Shown: piece by piece, positions 1 to 8,365 of the stretch | How the letters are laid out: every line of letters begins with the position of its first letter | Numbering within the stretch: the stretch's first letter is position 1 | NCBI RefSeq assembly: GCF_030499575.1 | Contig: NZ_JASTLC010000001.1 | Location: forward strand, 7,960,001-8,024,000 | Origin: Streptomyces sp. DG2A-72 | GTDB lineage: Bacteria > Actinomycetota > Actinomycetes > Streptomycetales > Streptomycetaceae | Reading direction: 5' to 3' | Length of the DNA: 64,000 bases | The notes under the pieces: generated by a model | What the model was told of the DNA's origin: nothing | The model's input: only the letters and a program-made list of their open reading frames with translations | Databases searched by the model: none | Position numbers and translations under genes: made by a program

Positions 1-1
1 G

Positions 2-451
2 ACGACGTTCGACCAGAACGAGGTGCGGCGGCATGTGACGGTGCTCGTCCTCACCGGCAACCGCTTCATCGTCAGCCACACCGATGAGCAGGCGGCCGAC
101 AGCACCTCGCCGACGCCGTACGCCACGACCTCCACCGAGTCGGTCAAGCTCAGCCGGATCTCGTCCGTCGTGGTCAGCCGGGTCGTCGCCAACCCGGAGT
201 CGTACACGCCGGGCAAGCTGCCCCGCGAGGTCGTGCTGACCATCGGCTGGGGCGCCGTCTCCCGGCTCGACCTGGAGCCCGCCGCCTGCGGTGACCCCAA
301 CTGCGAGGCCGACCATGGCTACACGGGCAGTTCGACGGCCGACGACCTCAGCCTGCGGGTCAGCGAGGCCGGCGACGGCCCGGAGACGGTCCGCCAGGCT
401 CTCGCCTTCGCCCAGTCGCTCTCCGAGGCGATCGCGGATCTCGACAGCTGA
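2..451 (+). CDS. DUF5998 family protein, C-terminal part (5' end outside window)
   Basis: The reading frame is open from base 2, so the gene begins upstream of the window; the GTG at 23 is internal. The visible roughly 150 residues match my memory of the actinobacterial DUF5998 family: a beta-rich domain with VTVLVLTGNRFIVSHTDE near the start and an ELDPxxC-like CGDPNCEADHGYTG segment carrying two cysteines and a histidine. No function is known for this family. Its TGA stop shares one base with the ATG of the next gene (TGATG at 449-453), so the two are translationally coupled. It may serve with the phosphodiesterase downstream, but that is inference from position only. Confidence 0.7.
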   Translation, partial: TTFDQNEVRRHVTVLVLTGNRFIVSHTDEQAADSTSPTPYATTSTESVKLSRISSVVVSRVVANPESYTPGKLPREVVLTIGWGAVSRLDLEPAACGDPNCEADHGYTGSSTADDLSLRVSEAGDGPETVRQALAFAQSLSEAIADLDS

Positions 452-1647
452 TGGTTCAGCCAGCCTGGGACACCCACCCGGAACCCCTCACCGTCGACTC
501 CGCCCCCCGGCCCGAGTACGGCAGCGGCTCACTCGCCGACCTGCTCCCCACGCTGGCCGCCGGCATGGACGTACCCGGAATGACCGCGGCCATTGAGGAG
601 CTGACCGCGGCCGACCGCAACTGCGTGTTCCTGATCGACGGCCTCGGCTGGGAGCAGCTGAAGGCGCACCCGCAGGACGCGCCCTTCATGACCTCCCTCA
701 TCAGCAGCTCGCGCGGGGGCACGGGCCGTCCGCTCACCGCCGGATACCCGGCGACCACCGCGACCTCCCTCGCCTCCGTCGGCACCGGCCTGCCGCCGGG
801 CGCCCACGGCCTGCCCGGATACACCGTCCGCAATCCGGCCACCGGCGAGCTGATGAACCAGCTGCGCTGGCATCCGTGGACCGCGCCGCGCCCCTGGCAG
901 CCGTACCCCACGGTCTTCCAACTGGCCCAGGACGCGGGCGTGCACGCGGCTCAGGTGACCTCTCCCGCCTTCCAGAACACCCCGCTGACGAAGGTGGCGC
1001 TCAGCGGCGGAACGTTCCACGGGCGGCTGACCGGCGAGGACCGCATGGATCTCGCGGCCGAGCAACTGGCCGCCGGCGACCGCGCGCTCGTCTACACGTA
1101 CTACGCCGAACTCGACGGCGCCGGCCACCGCTTCGGCGTCGACTCCGACACCTGGCGCGGCCAGCTGATGTACGTCGACCGGCTGGTCCAGCGCCTCGCC
1201 GAGCAACTGCCGCCGCGCACCGCGCTGTACGTCACCGCGGACCACGGCATGATCGACATCCCCTTCGACGAGCAGCACCGCATCGACTTCGACGAGGACT
1301 GGGAACTGCGCGCCGGCGTCGCCCTGCTGGGCGGCGAGGGCCGCGCCCGCCACGTCTACGCGGTGCCGGGCGCCGAGAACGACGTACTGACCTGCTGGCG
1401 CGAGGTGCTCGGCGAGCAGTTCTGGGTGGCGTCGCGGGACGAGGCGCTCGCGGCGGGCTGGTTCGGGCAGCCCGGGGAATGCGACGAGCGGGTGTACGAC
1501 CGGATCGGCGACGTCGTCGCGGCGGCACGGGACGACGTACTGATCATCGCCTCGGAGCGGGAGCCGAAGGAGTCGGCGATGGTCGGCAACCACGGCTCGA
1601 TGACCCCTGCCGAGCAGCTGGTCCCGCTGCTCGAAGTACGCTCCTGA
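451..1647 (+). CDS. Nucleotide pyrophosphatase / phosphodiesterase (alkaline phosphatase superfamily)
   Basis: A 398-residue type I phosphodiesterase of the alkaline phosphatase superfamily, expected to hydrolyse phosphodiester or pyrophosphate bonds with two metal ions. Visible motifs are VFLIDGLGW (metal-binding Asp near residue 63), YPATTATSLASVGTG holding the nucleophilic Thr, YYAELDGAGHRFG, TADHGMID and GNHGSM, in the usual order. There is no signal peptide, so it should be cytosolic. It overlaps the DUF5998 gene by one base and lies 43 bases upstream of tdk, so the three probably form one operon. The substrate cannot be read from sequence. Family assignment is secure; the exact activity is not. 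Confidence 0.85.
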   Translation: MVQPAWDTHPEPLTVDSAPRPEYGSGSLADLLPTLAAGMDVPGMTAAIEELTAADRNCVFLIDGLGWEQLKAHPQDAPFMTSLISSSRGGTGRPLTAGYPATTATSLASVGTGLPPGAHGLPGYTVRNPATGELMNQLRWHPWTAPRPWQPYPTVFQLAQDAGVHAAQVTSPAFQNTPLTKVALSGGTFHGRLTGEDRMDLAAEQLAAGDRALVYTYYAELDGAGHRFGVDSDTWRGQLMYVDRLVQRLAEQLPPRTALYVTADHGMIDIPFDEQHRIDFDEDWELRAGVALLGGEGRARHVYAVPGAENDVLTCWREVLGEQFWVASRDEALAAGWFGQPGECDERVYDRIGDVVAAARDDVLIIASEREPKESAMVGNHGSMTPAEQLVPLLEVRS

Positions 1648-1690
1648 CGCCCACTCTCGTAGATCCTTGCCGAAAGGTGCTCAACTCCCC

Positions 1691-2341
1691 ATGCCCGAGC
1701 TGGTGTTCTTCTCAGGGACGATGGACTGCGGGAAGTCAACTTTGGCGCTACAAATCGAACATAATCGATCGGCGCGTGGTCTGCAGGGGCTGATCTTCAC
1801 GCGTGACGACCGTGCGGGTGAGGGCAAGCTGTCGTCGCGTCTGGGGCTGGTGACCGACGCGGTGGAGGCCGGGCCGGGGCTGGATCTGTACGGGTATGTG
1901 GTGGAGCAGTTGTCTCGGGGTGGCCGGGTCGACTACGTGATCGTGGACGAGGCCCAGTTCCTGCTGTCCGGGCAGATCGACCAACTGGCCCGGATCGTGG
2001 ACGACTTGGAGCTGGACGTCTTCGCGTTCGGCATCACCACTGACTTCCGGACGAGGCTTTTCCCTGGCTCCCAGCGTCTGATCGAACTTGCCGATCGTCT
2101 GGAGACTTTGCAGGTCGAGGCGATGTGCTGGTGCGGTGCGCGGGCCACGCACAATGCACGCACCGTGGGTGGAGAGATGGTCGTCGAGGGGGAGCAGGTC
2201 GTCGTGGGCGACGTGGCTCAGTCGGCGGCGGAGGTCGGGTACGAGGTGCTCTGCCGACGTCATCACCGCAGGCGGATGACGAGCGCCACGGCGCGGGCGG
2301 CGGCGCTGTCGCCGGACGTGCTGCCGATCACCGCCACTTGA
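1691..2341 (+). CDS. tdk: Thymidine kinase, hybrid of native 5' end and island-borne 3' part
   Basis: A 216-residue type II thymidine kinase that phosphorylates thymidine to dTMP in the salvage pathway. It has the P-loop GTMDCGKST (residues 9-17), the DEAQF motif (86-90), the lasso region, and zinc ligands CWC (146-148) and CRRHH. The ATG at 1691 is preceded by AAAGG 13 bases upstream; an in-frame GTG at 1667 would add eight unlikely residues. From about codon 16 (1736) onward the DNA looks different from the flanks, with AT-rich codons such as CTA CAA ATC GAA CAT AAT CGA. A second, 5'-truncated tdk lies at 10816-11415. I infer that an element integrated here and rebuilt tdk with its own 3' part. 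The protein looks functional. Confidence 0.92.
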   Translation: MPELVFFSGTMDCGKSTLALQIEHNRSARGLQGLIFTRDDRAGEGKLSSRLGLVTDAVEAGPGLDLYGYVVEQLSRGGRVDYVIVDEAQFLLSGQIDQLARIVDDLELDVFAFGITTDFRTRLFPGSQRLIELADRLETLQVEAMCWCGARATHNARTVGGEMVVEGEQVVVGDVAQSAAEVGYEVLCRRHHRRRMTSATARAAALSPDVLPITAT

Positions 2342-2610
2342 CCTCCGGCCGGCGAGAAGCGCGTCGACTTGCCTGTCGGCCGCTGGCCATGGGGGAGCGA
2401 GTGTTGGGGAGCGGGAGGCTCTGGGCCGTGGGTTCAGGAGGGGCGGCCTTGGCCGCAGGTTTGAATCCTGGGCGGAAGTCGCAAACATGGGAAGCCGGAT
2501 CGACGCCGGGCAGGGGCGGATCATTGGTGGTGACGATCCCTGTCGCACTCCGAATGTGGTGCCGCCGGGGGAGTCGTGCCTCTGCGCAGGTTCGATGCCG
2601 ACACGGGTGG
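2342..2610. other. Non-coding left-end region of the island
   Basis: The space lies between convergent tdk and the beta-propeller gene. No convincing gene is visible. It contains a stretch resembling a tRNA T-arm around 2458-2472, but no matching acceptor stem or CCA. If the element kept regulatory or recombination arm sites, they would lie here, but I see no clear repeats. Confidence 0.4.
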
Positions 2611-4452
2611 TCATGTGTCTCCCTGGGGCTGCCCGGAGTGGGAGGCGGAGTCACGGGTGAGGGCGATGTCGTGTGGACCGGCGGACGGGACGGCGTCCGC
2701 GGTGCCGGGGGCGATATCGCCGTCGAACCGGTCGGTGAGGCAGTGCGCCAGCAGGCCGAGCGCGTCCCGTACGGCGGGATCGCCGATCCTGGTGCATAGG
2801 TCCCGCGCCTCAAGCAGGTGCTCGGGGCGGCAGTGCAGAAGCGGGCGCTCCAGGAGGGCGCGGGCGGCGGGCAGGTGAGGGCTGTGCACCTCGAAGCTCT
2901 TGCTGCCAGACGCCGCGATCGTGACGAACATGTCCTGGCCCGGAGACAGGGTGAGCAGCTGCCTGTACGCCGGCCACAGCGAACGGGGCGGAAGCCAGGG
3001 CAGGTCGTCGGTCACCCCGGGGTTGTACGCGCGGGCGGCGAAGGCGTCGTCGAGGACCGGCACCCGCCACCTGGAGAGGGGCCAGCCGTCACGGAGCTTG
3101 CCCAGGCGCCGTTCGACGAGGCTTGGGGCACCGTCGGGCGGGAACTCCCAGATCTCGGTGACCTCGTTCTCGGGCGGGGAGGCCAGACAGTGCAGCACCA
3201 GCACGTCCGGGGCAAGGAAGGAGAGCGCGGGGTGGTGGCGCGCGGTGCCGTCGGAGGTTTCGTACGCCGTCGTCTTGGCCAGGATGTCCCCGTCCTCGCT
3301 CGCCATGTACACCTGTCCTCTGCTGACGAACGCGAGGAGACGGGCCCCGGGCAGCGTCGCCAGGGCGGAGTACACGGAGTACGTCGACAGCCTGTCGCTC
3401 CCGGTGAATTGCGGCAGCGGCCGGTGTCGCAACCCGTCCGCGCCGGGGTCGAGGAAAGCCGGTCCCTCGGGACACAGCACCACCGCGCCGCGGCTCGTGC
3501 GCCGCAGGCGCGCCATACTCGCGGGCCCGCCGACGCGCTCGTTTGCGGGAAGGATCCGGAGAATCCGGTCGCGCCTCTTCGCCGCGACCGTGATCAGCAC
3601 CTCGTCGCCGAGGTGCAGGACCGAGTCGCCGGTCTCCGTTCCCCACAGGTCGCTTCCGCTGAAGCGGGGCGTGACCTCGCCCTCGCCTGTGCCGATCCGG
3701 AGTGTCTCCACATGGAGTTCGGTGGTCCCTCCAAACCTCCATCGGAGGTACCTCAGGGCGAGTTCGGAGGTGTCCGGCGAGAAGGAGGCGCCGTGGAGGC
3801 TGCTGTTGACCGGAAGGTCATGGGAGATCCTTCGGTATTGCGGCAACCGGTCGGTCAGGGCCCGCAGCGGGCCGGGTGAGGCCCTCGCGAGCAGTTCCAC
3901 GGCCTCCGCGGTGCGCTCCCGCGCGGGCAGCAGCCGGGCCGCCGTGACCGCCTTGGGCAGGGGCAGGTCGCGGGTGAGGCGGCGTAGCTCCGCCCACTCC
4001 TGACGCTCCGCCAACTGGTGGCCGAGATAGTCGAGTTCGTCGTACGACAGCTCCGCGACGCGGTCGCGCCGGTCGCCGGAGACCACCACCCGGACGACGT
4101 CGGCGTTCCCGTCGGCGGCCATAACCGTACGCAGCCGCTCGCGCACCTCCCCGGCCGCCGCCCGGTATCCCAGGGCCAGCAGGGAACCGTCCGGATCCAG
4201 CGCCTGCCGCTGGGCGTGTTGTCCGATCAGGGTCAGGTAGGCGGCCCGGTCGGCGGGTTGCTCGGGGGCGGCTGCCAGCAGGTCGAGGACGTCGGGTTCG
4301 GGCAGTTCGGCGGTGCGTACGGCGTCTTGCGCGGCAGGGTCGCCCTCCGCGCACGCCCGTACCAGGCGGCGCCAGGCGAACCGGGCGAGCGGGCCTCGGG
4401 AGCCGTCGCGGCGGCGACGCAGGGCGCGGTCACTCCAGGGGGCGGTGCGCAT
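2611..4452 (-). CDS. Alpha-solenoid / beta-propeller (WD40-like) protein of island cargo
   Basis: A 613-residue protein with a helical N-terminal third (motif GQHAQRQALDPDGSLLALGY, then a segment ending AERQEWAELRRLT) followed by about 300 residues of beta-propeller-like repeats with recurring xxFSPDxxELAL and LHLGDEVLITV strands. It ends in a short domain, CTRIGDPAVRDALGLL ... DIALT, that recurs in two neighbours. The ATG at 4452 is chosen over an upstream start at 4494 because it overlaps the end of the preceding gene by 23 bases, as expected for coupling. No signal peptide or membrane segment is visible. Such proteins accompany DUF2997/radical-SAM modules; I infer a scaffold or sensor role. 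It looks intact, unlike its paralogue upstream. Confidence 0.7.
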   Translation of the reverse strand: MRTAPWSDRALRRRRDGSRGPLARFAWRRLVRACAEGDPAAQDAVRTAELPEPDVLDLLAAAPEQPADRAAYLTLIGQHAQRQALDPDGSLLALGYRAAAGEVRERLRTVMAADGNADVVRVVVSGDRRDRVAELSYDELDYLGHQLAERQEWAELRRLTRDLPLPKAVTAARLLPARERTAEAVELLARASPGPLRALTDRLPQYRRISHDLPVNSSLHGASFSPDTSELALRYLRWRFGGTTELHVETLRIGTGEGEVTPRFSGSDLWGTETGDSVLHLGDEVLITVAAKRRDRILRILPANERVGGPASMARLRRTSRGAVVLCPEGPAFLDPGADGLRHRPLPQFTGSDRLSTYSVYSALATLPGARLLAFVSRGQVYMASEDGDILAKTTAYETSDGTARHHPALSFLAPDVLVLHCLASPPENEVTEIWEFPPDGAPSLVERRLGKLRDGWPLSRWRVPVLDDAFAARAYNPGVTDDLPWLPPRSLWPAYRQLLTLSPGQDMFVTIAASGSKSFEVHSPHLPAARALLERPLLHCRPEHLLEARDLCTRIGDPAVRDALGLLAHCLTDRFDGDIAPGTADAVPSAGPHDIALTRDSASHSGQPQGDT

Positions 4453-6940
4453 CGGTGGCGTATCCCCTCTCTCCCCGTGTCTCTCCCAGCGCAATCGCGT
4501 CGCCGGGTGGCGCGTCCGGCGGGACGCCGATTCCGATGTCGTGGCGGAAGCGGTGTTCCAGGCAGGCCCGCAGCAGGGTCAGCACCGCGCGGGACTCCTG
4601 GTCGAGGGCGGGGTTCTGCTCGACCGCGATCACGTCCGCCAGGTTGTGCCGCGTCATCAGGCCCAGGGGCCGGGCGACGAACGGGGGCAGGGTGAGGACG
4701 CCGAGGGCGTACAGGTTGATCGCGTTGTGCTTGTCGTCCACGGCGAGTACGTCGCCTCGCGGTGACAGCCGTGCCTCGGTCGCCGCGTCCTGGCTTCCGA
4801 CGAGGGCGATGCTCGCGGAGACGGGATGGTGCTCGTCCCGGGTCGGCGGGACGTCGAGGAGCTGCAGATGTGCCCGGGTGACCGCCAGGAAGCGGTTCAG
4901 CGCGGGCGACCAGAAGACGGCGCTGGGGCGCTCCCGTAGCAGCCCTCCCTTGCCATAGCGCAGCCGGGGGCCGGTCGTCGCCGGTGGACCCACTGCGGTG
5001 AGCGGGTCGTGCCACACGTGCAGACGGCCCTCGAAATCGCAGCTGATCAGGGTCGCAGGCGACAGGGCGGCCTGCCATGTGGCATTGCTCCGGGGCGAGC
5101 CGTCCGCGCCCTTGGGCAGTCTGTTCGCCTCGGCACCGCCGAGCCGGACGAGCACGCCCTCGTTGTCGTCGAACACGGCGATCAGCCGGCCTTCCGGATC
5201 CACCGCGGTGGCTCTCGGATGGATGCCGTCGACACCACCGAGTCCGGCCGGCGGCACGTCGGAGTCGGCGGTGAGCACCGTGCACCCCGCGGGGCGGTCC
5301 GTGGACACGATGAAGGACCGGTCTCCGGCGACGCGCTCCAGGGCGAGGATCTCGCCCGCTCCGAAGCCGGGCTCTGTTCGCACACCGTTGTGGTCGGCGA
5401 GGTGGATGCGCATCGTGTGGTCGACATCCGCGGTGGCGAGGAAGGACTCCGGGTCGTACTCCGCGACCGCGACCGTGTCGGAGCCGAGATGAGCGACGTA
5501 CCCCAGCGGATAGGTGAAGCCCGTGTGGAGCTGCGAGAGTGTTCTGCCGGTGAGGTCCACGATTCCGGCGACGTCGTCCGTGGCGCCGGGCGGGAGGCCT
5601 TCGACGGAACCCGAGCCGATGAAGGCGAGTTGGGTGCCGTCCGGCGCGAAGTCGAAGGTGCGGAAGACGTCGATCCGCTCGTCGAGCTCTTCGGGCCTGA
5701 TCCGGGTGTGCGGGGTGTCCCAGGACGACGGTACGGCGGACCAGGCGTCCACGCGGTCCCGTACGGCGGCCGGGTCCACGGCACGCAGCGCCTCGAACAG
5801 CCGGCGGTCGTCCTCACCGGCCGGCCGCCAGGCGCCGAACGCGCGGACCGTGCCGACGGCTTCGGCCAGCGGCAGCAGCGGGGTGATCCGCTAGAGCCCG
5901 GCCCAGTCGCGTCGGTCAGTCAACTGCCGTACCGCGTACGCCCGTTCCTGCTCGTCCAAGGCGGTGGCGGTGGGCTGCGTGGCGTCGCCCGCCAGCACCC
6001 GTAGAACGTCGAGGCCGCCGAGCCCGGTCATCGCTTCCCGCAGCGCCGAGCGCTCCTCGGACGGTGCGCCGCGGTAGCCGAGCGCCAGCAGCACGCCGTC
6101 GGGATCCAACGCCCGGTAATGGCTGTGCTGTCCGGTGCGGACGAAGAAGACGACGCGCTCCACCTCGCCGGCGGGAGCCAGCCCCCGCGCCACGCAGAAG
6201 GCGATCGCCTCCGGTACATCCCGGTCCACCGCCGCCGCACAGAACAGGTCTACGGCTTCGGGGTCACCCGACGTGAGGAGGCGGGCGCGGGCGCGTTCCC
6301 CGAGGGGGTGAGTGAAGCGGAGGGCGGCGTCGGCGAGGACGTCCGAGGGGAGCGGGATGGTGTCCTGGGGCTGGGGCTCGCTGGGTGTCTCGACGGGTGC
6401 CTTGCCGGGTTTCTCCTCGGGCATCGCGCCGCTCCCGCCCTCCGGTTGCCGTGCGCGGGTAGGCGTGGGCGAGAGTGCCAGTCGGCTGTGGGCCCACGTC
6501 CGGGGATCCGTGGGCGTCGCGGCACGCGCCCAGCCCTCCAGCAGCGACCACAGTGCCGGATCGTGGGCGTTCAGCCAGTCATGCCAGGCCGCGTCAACGA
6601 CCGCGTCGGGCACCGGCGTCGCGGTCTCCAGGAGCAGGGGCACGGCCGGGGTGCTCCAGCGGGCCGGGGCCGGTCCGGACACCGCGGGGTCCAGCCAGGC
6701 CCGCCACACTGCCTCGGCACCCTGGGATCTGACGGCCCGGGCGAGCGGGCGCGTGACCCCCGGTGCGCCGGAAGCGGCCGCGCGCAGCACGCGCCGCGTG
6801 GCCCACCGGATCGGGAGGGAGCCCTTCGGGAGCGCCGACCGCAGCACGAGCGCGGCGGTGCGCAGGTCCATGTGCCGCGGATCCGTGTGTCTTGGTCCCG
6901 TGCGCCGCGACTCCACACGCCTCATTCCCACGCCCCTCAC
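4430..6940 (-). pseudogene. Second solenoid/beta-propeller gene interrupted by an in-frame TAG
   Basis: Reading from a GTG at 6940, the frame is open for 349 codons to a TAG (bases 5891-5893) and then stays open in the same frame to 4430, for 836 codons in total. The stop falls inside conserved sequence: DRRDWAGL-stop-RITPLLPL aligns with QEWAELRRLTRDLPL of the downstream paralogue. The N-terminal part carries GQHSHYRALDPDGVLLALGY; the C-terminal part is a beta-propeller (residues about 400-770) and ends with the shared short domain (FRHDIGIG ... DAIALG). Either this is a nonsense mutation or two fragments are made: an internal ATG at 5779 has no convincing ribosome site. Pseudogene is the simpler reading. 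Confidence 0.75.
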
Positions 6941-6943
6941 CCC

Positions 6944-7228
6944 TCACCTCTCCTGTCCCTCGCCGAGCCCTCGCTCCCCGCCGAGTGCGATGTCCGTGGC
7001 CCCGCCTGCCACCACGGGCCGCGCCGACCCCAGTCCGATGTCGTGTCCGAAGCGTTCCTCCAGGCCGTACTGGAGACGGCGGAGGGCGTCTCGCACCGCC
7101 GGGTCGCCGATCCTCGGCAGCAACTCCTGAACCTTCCGGAGCTGTTGCGGATCACCGTGTGCCGGCGGCCGTCGCAGCAGCTCGCGTGCGACAGGGAGGA
7201 TCTCGTCACGGATGCCCACGCTGCCCAC
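6944..7228 (-). CDS. Small standalone copy of the propeller-protein C-terminal domain
   Basis: A 94-residue protein beginning GTG at 7228 behind AAGGAG. It carries PRIGDPAVRDALRRLQYG ... RFGHDIGLG ... TDIALGGE, nearly the same motif that ends the two beta-propeller proteins downstream. It stops three bases before the GTG of the next gene, so it belongs to the same transcript. The function is unknown. A small, partner-recognition or assembly domain shared by all three proteins is a reasonable inference. It could alternatively be the surviving tail of a third propeller gene that was deleted, but its own start and ribosome site look normal. Confidence 0.6.
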   Translation of the reverse strand: MGSVGIRDEILPVARELLRRPPAHGDPQQLRKVQELLPRIGDPAVRDALRRLQYGLEERFGHDIGLGSARPVVAGGATDIALGGERGLGEGQER

Positions 7229-7256
7229 TCAGAACTCTCCTTCCGCGCCGACCGGC

Positions 7257-7750
7257 TAGGCCATGCCGGTGAACGTCACCGTCGCGTCGCCGGCGACGGT
7301 GACGTCCAACTACGGTACGGCGGTCAGGTCACCGGCGTGCAGCGGCCGGTGCGCAGCCAGTACTCCTTGTTCGACGAGCCCCGCAGCCCCCGGGCCAGCT
7401 GGAGCCGCGGGTTGTAGCGTCCGGCGATCACCAGATCGGCGTCGGCGACGGCCGCCGACCGGGCCGCGTCCACCTCGATGCCGGCGCGGGAGAACCCGCT
7501 CAGCACGATTACCGACAGGCTGCCCCAGCGGCTCGCCGCCGGTCAGGGTGACGCCGTCGATGTGCGCGGCGTCGGCCAGCGCCTCCTCGGCCACCCCGTC
7601 GGCCGTAGGCACGAGAGCGGAGCCGGCTGCCGAGTGGGTCTCGGGATTGAAGCACCCCGGGCAGCCCAGGGCGCACCCCTGGCTCCAGACGACGAACCGG
7701 ACCCTCGAGCCCTTGGCGGCACTTCGGGGCACGACGGCATGCACCGCCAC
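7257..7750 (-). pseudogene. Radical-SAM (NrdG-like 4Fe-4S) protein, frameshifted and internally deleted
   Basis: The N-terminal part reads VRFVVWSQGCALGCPGCFNP, with the CxxxCxxC cluster that binds the radical-SAM 4Fe-4S centre, and then the SAM-binding GVTLTGGEPL. Immediately after that the frame is lost near 7525. The next recognisable part, LSVIVLSGFSRAGIEV ... DLVIAGRYNPRLQ ... SNKEYWLRTGR, lies in another frame and stops at 7324, and the expected tail (LDVTVAGDATVTF) is in a third frame ending at 7257. Family members carry some 30-40 residues between GGEP and the LSVIV strand, so a deletion is likely. Such proteins accompany DUF2997. A GTG at 7750 is the likely start. Confidence 0.8.
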
Positions 7751-7766
7751 GGCGTGCGCGGGCCGC

Positions 7767-7985
7767 TCACCCCTGCCACAGGCGGTCCTGCTCCTCGGCC
7801 GCGCCCTGCTGGTAGGCCTCCTCGGTGAGCACCTGGTGCTCCACCGTTCCACCGAGCAGCCGGACCAACTCGTCGGTGTCCTGCAGACACCGTGTGCCGG
7901 AGACCCCTTGGACGTGCACCTCCACGGTGCCGTCCGCCGCGATGACGACCTCGATACTCTCCTCCGCCATCAACTCACCCTTCAC
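7767..7985 (-). CDS. DUF2997 family protein
   Basis: A 72-residue small beta-alpha protein: IEVVIAADGTVEVHVQGVSG followed by a conserved CLQDTDELVRLLG helix, the typical DUF2997 layout. The start may be ATG 7985, which overlaps the stop of the upstream gene (ATGA), or ATG 7970 (MAEES). From family knowledge, DUF2997 proteins are encoded beside DUF1257 (Ycf35-like), a Ycf46-like AAA ATPase and a radical-SAM protein; here only the broken radical-SAM neighbour remains, and the ATPase and DUF1257 genes are absent. The biochemical role is unknown. The gene itself looks intact. Confidence 0.75.
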   Translation of the reverse strand: MKGELMAEESIEVVIAADGTVEVHVQGVSGTRCLQDTDELVRLLGGTVEHQVLTEEAYQQGAAEEQDRLWQG

Positions 7986-8236
7986 CCGGGGGAAATGACT
8001 CCACTCACTATGCGGGGCGGGACTCGGGAGGGGTCCCAGGGGAAGCGGGCGTCATCGGACGGCTTGGTGTCGGTGCCGGAGGCGATGAGGGCGAGGATGG
8101 CCCGGACCGTGTACTCCGGCTGGAACACGCCACCGGCGTCTCGCAATCCCCAGATCATGCGCGGGCCCAGATAGAGGAGGAGCAGCGCGGCCGTCACCGT
8201 CGCCGTGATGCGGGCGCGACGGCATGCACCCGCCAC
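7982..8236 (-). CDS. Small hypothetical protein with one membrane segment
   Basis: An 84-residue reading frame from a GTG at 8236, with one N-terminal hydrophobic helix (ITATVTAALLLLYLG, residues about 10-24) and a soluble tail containing YTVRAILALIASGTD and FPWDPSRVPP. Its stop overlaps the start of the DUF2997 gene by four bases, which supports real translation. I do not recognise the family. It is divergent from the membrane-protein gene at 8366. It could be the tail of a lost larger gene, since the first codons lack a clear ribosome site. Confidence 0.5.
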   Translation of the reverse strand: MAGACRRARITATVTAALLLLYLGPRMIWGLRDAGGVFQPEYTVRAILALIASGTDTKPSDDARFPWDPSRVPPRIVSGVISPG

Positions 8237-8365
8237 GGCGTTTGACGTGTGCGGGGCGCTCGGGGGTCATGCCCGGGACCGTACGTCCGAAGCTCCGGGA
8301 CCCCTCCCAGACGCAGAGTCGCACCATTCGGTGAGCCAGACGTCCTGCGATCGAGGGAGATCAGC

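Noticed and set aside
2455..2480. Stretch resembling a tRNA T-arm (GGTTTGAATCC) in the left end of the island
   Set aside because: No matching acceptor stem, anticodon arm or CCA could be found around it, so it is not reported as a tRNA or tRNA remnant.
5891..5893. TAG as a recoded or read-through codon
   Set aside because: No recoding signal is visible, and neighbouring island genes carry independent lesions, so a nonsense mutation is simpler.
7273..7305. 13-bp inverted repeat at the end of the radical-SAM relic
   Set aside because: It falls in the coding tail VTVAGDATVTF, where repeated valine/threonine codons give the symmetry by themselves; treated as coding, not a terminator.
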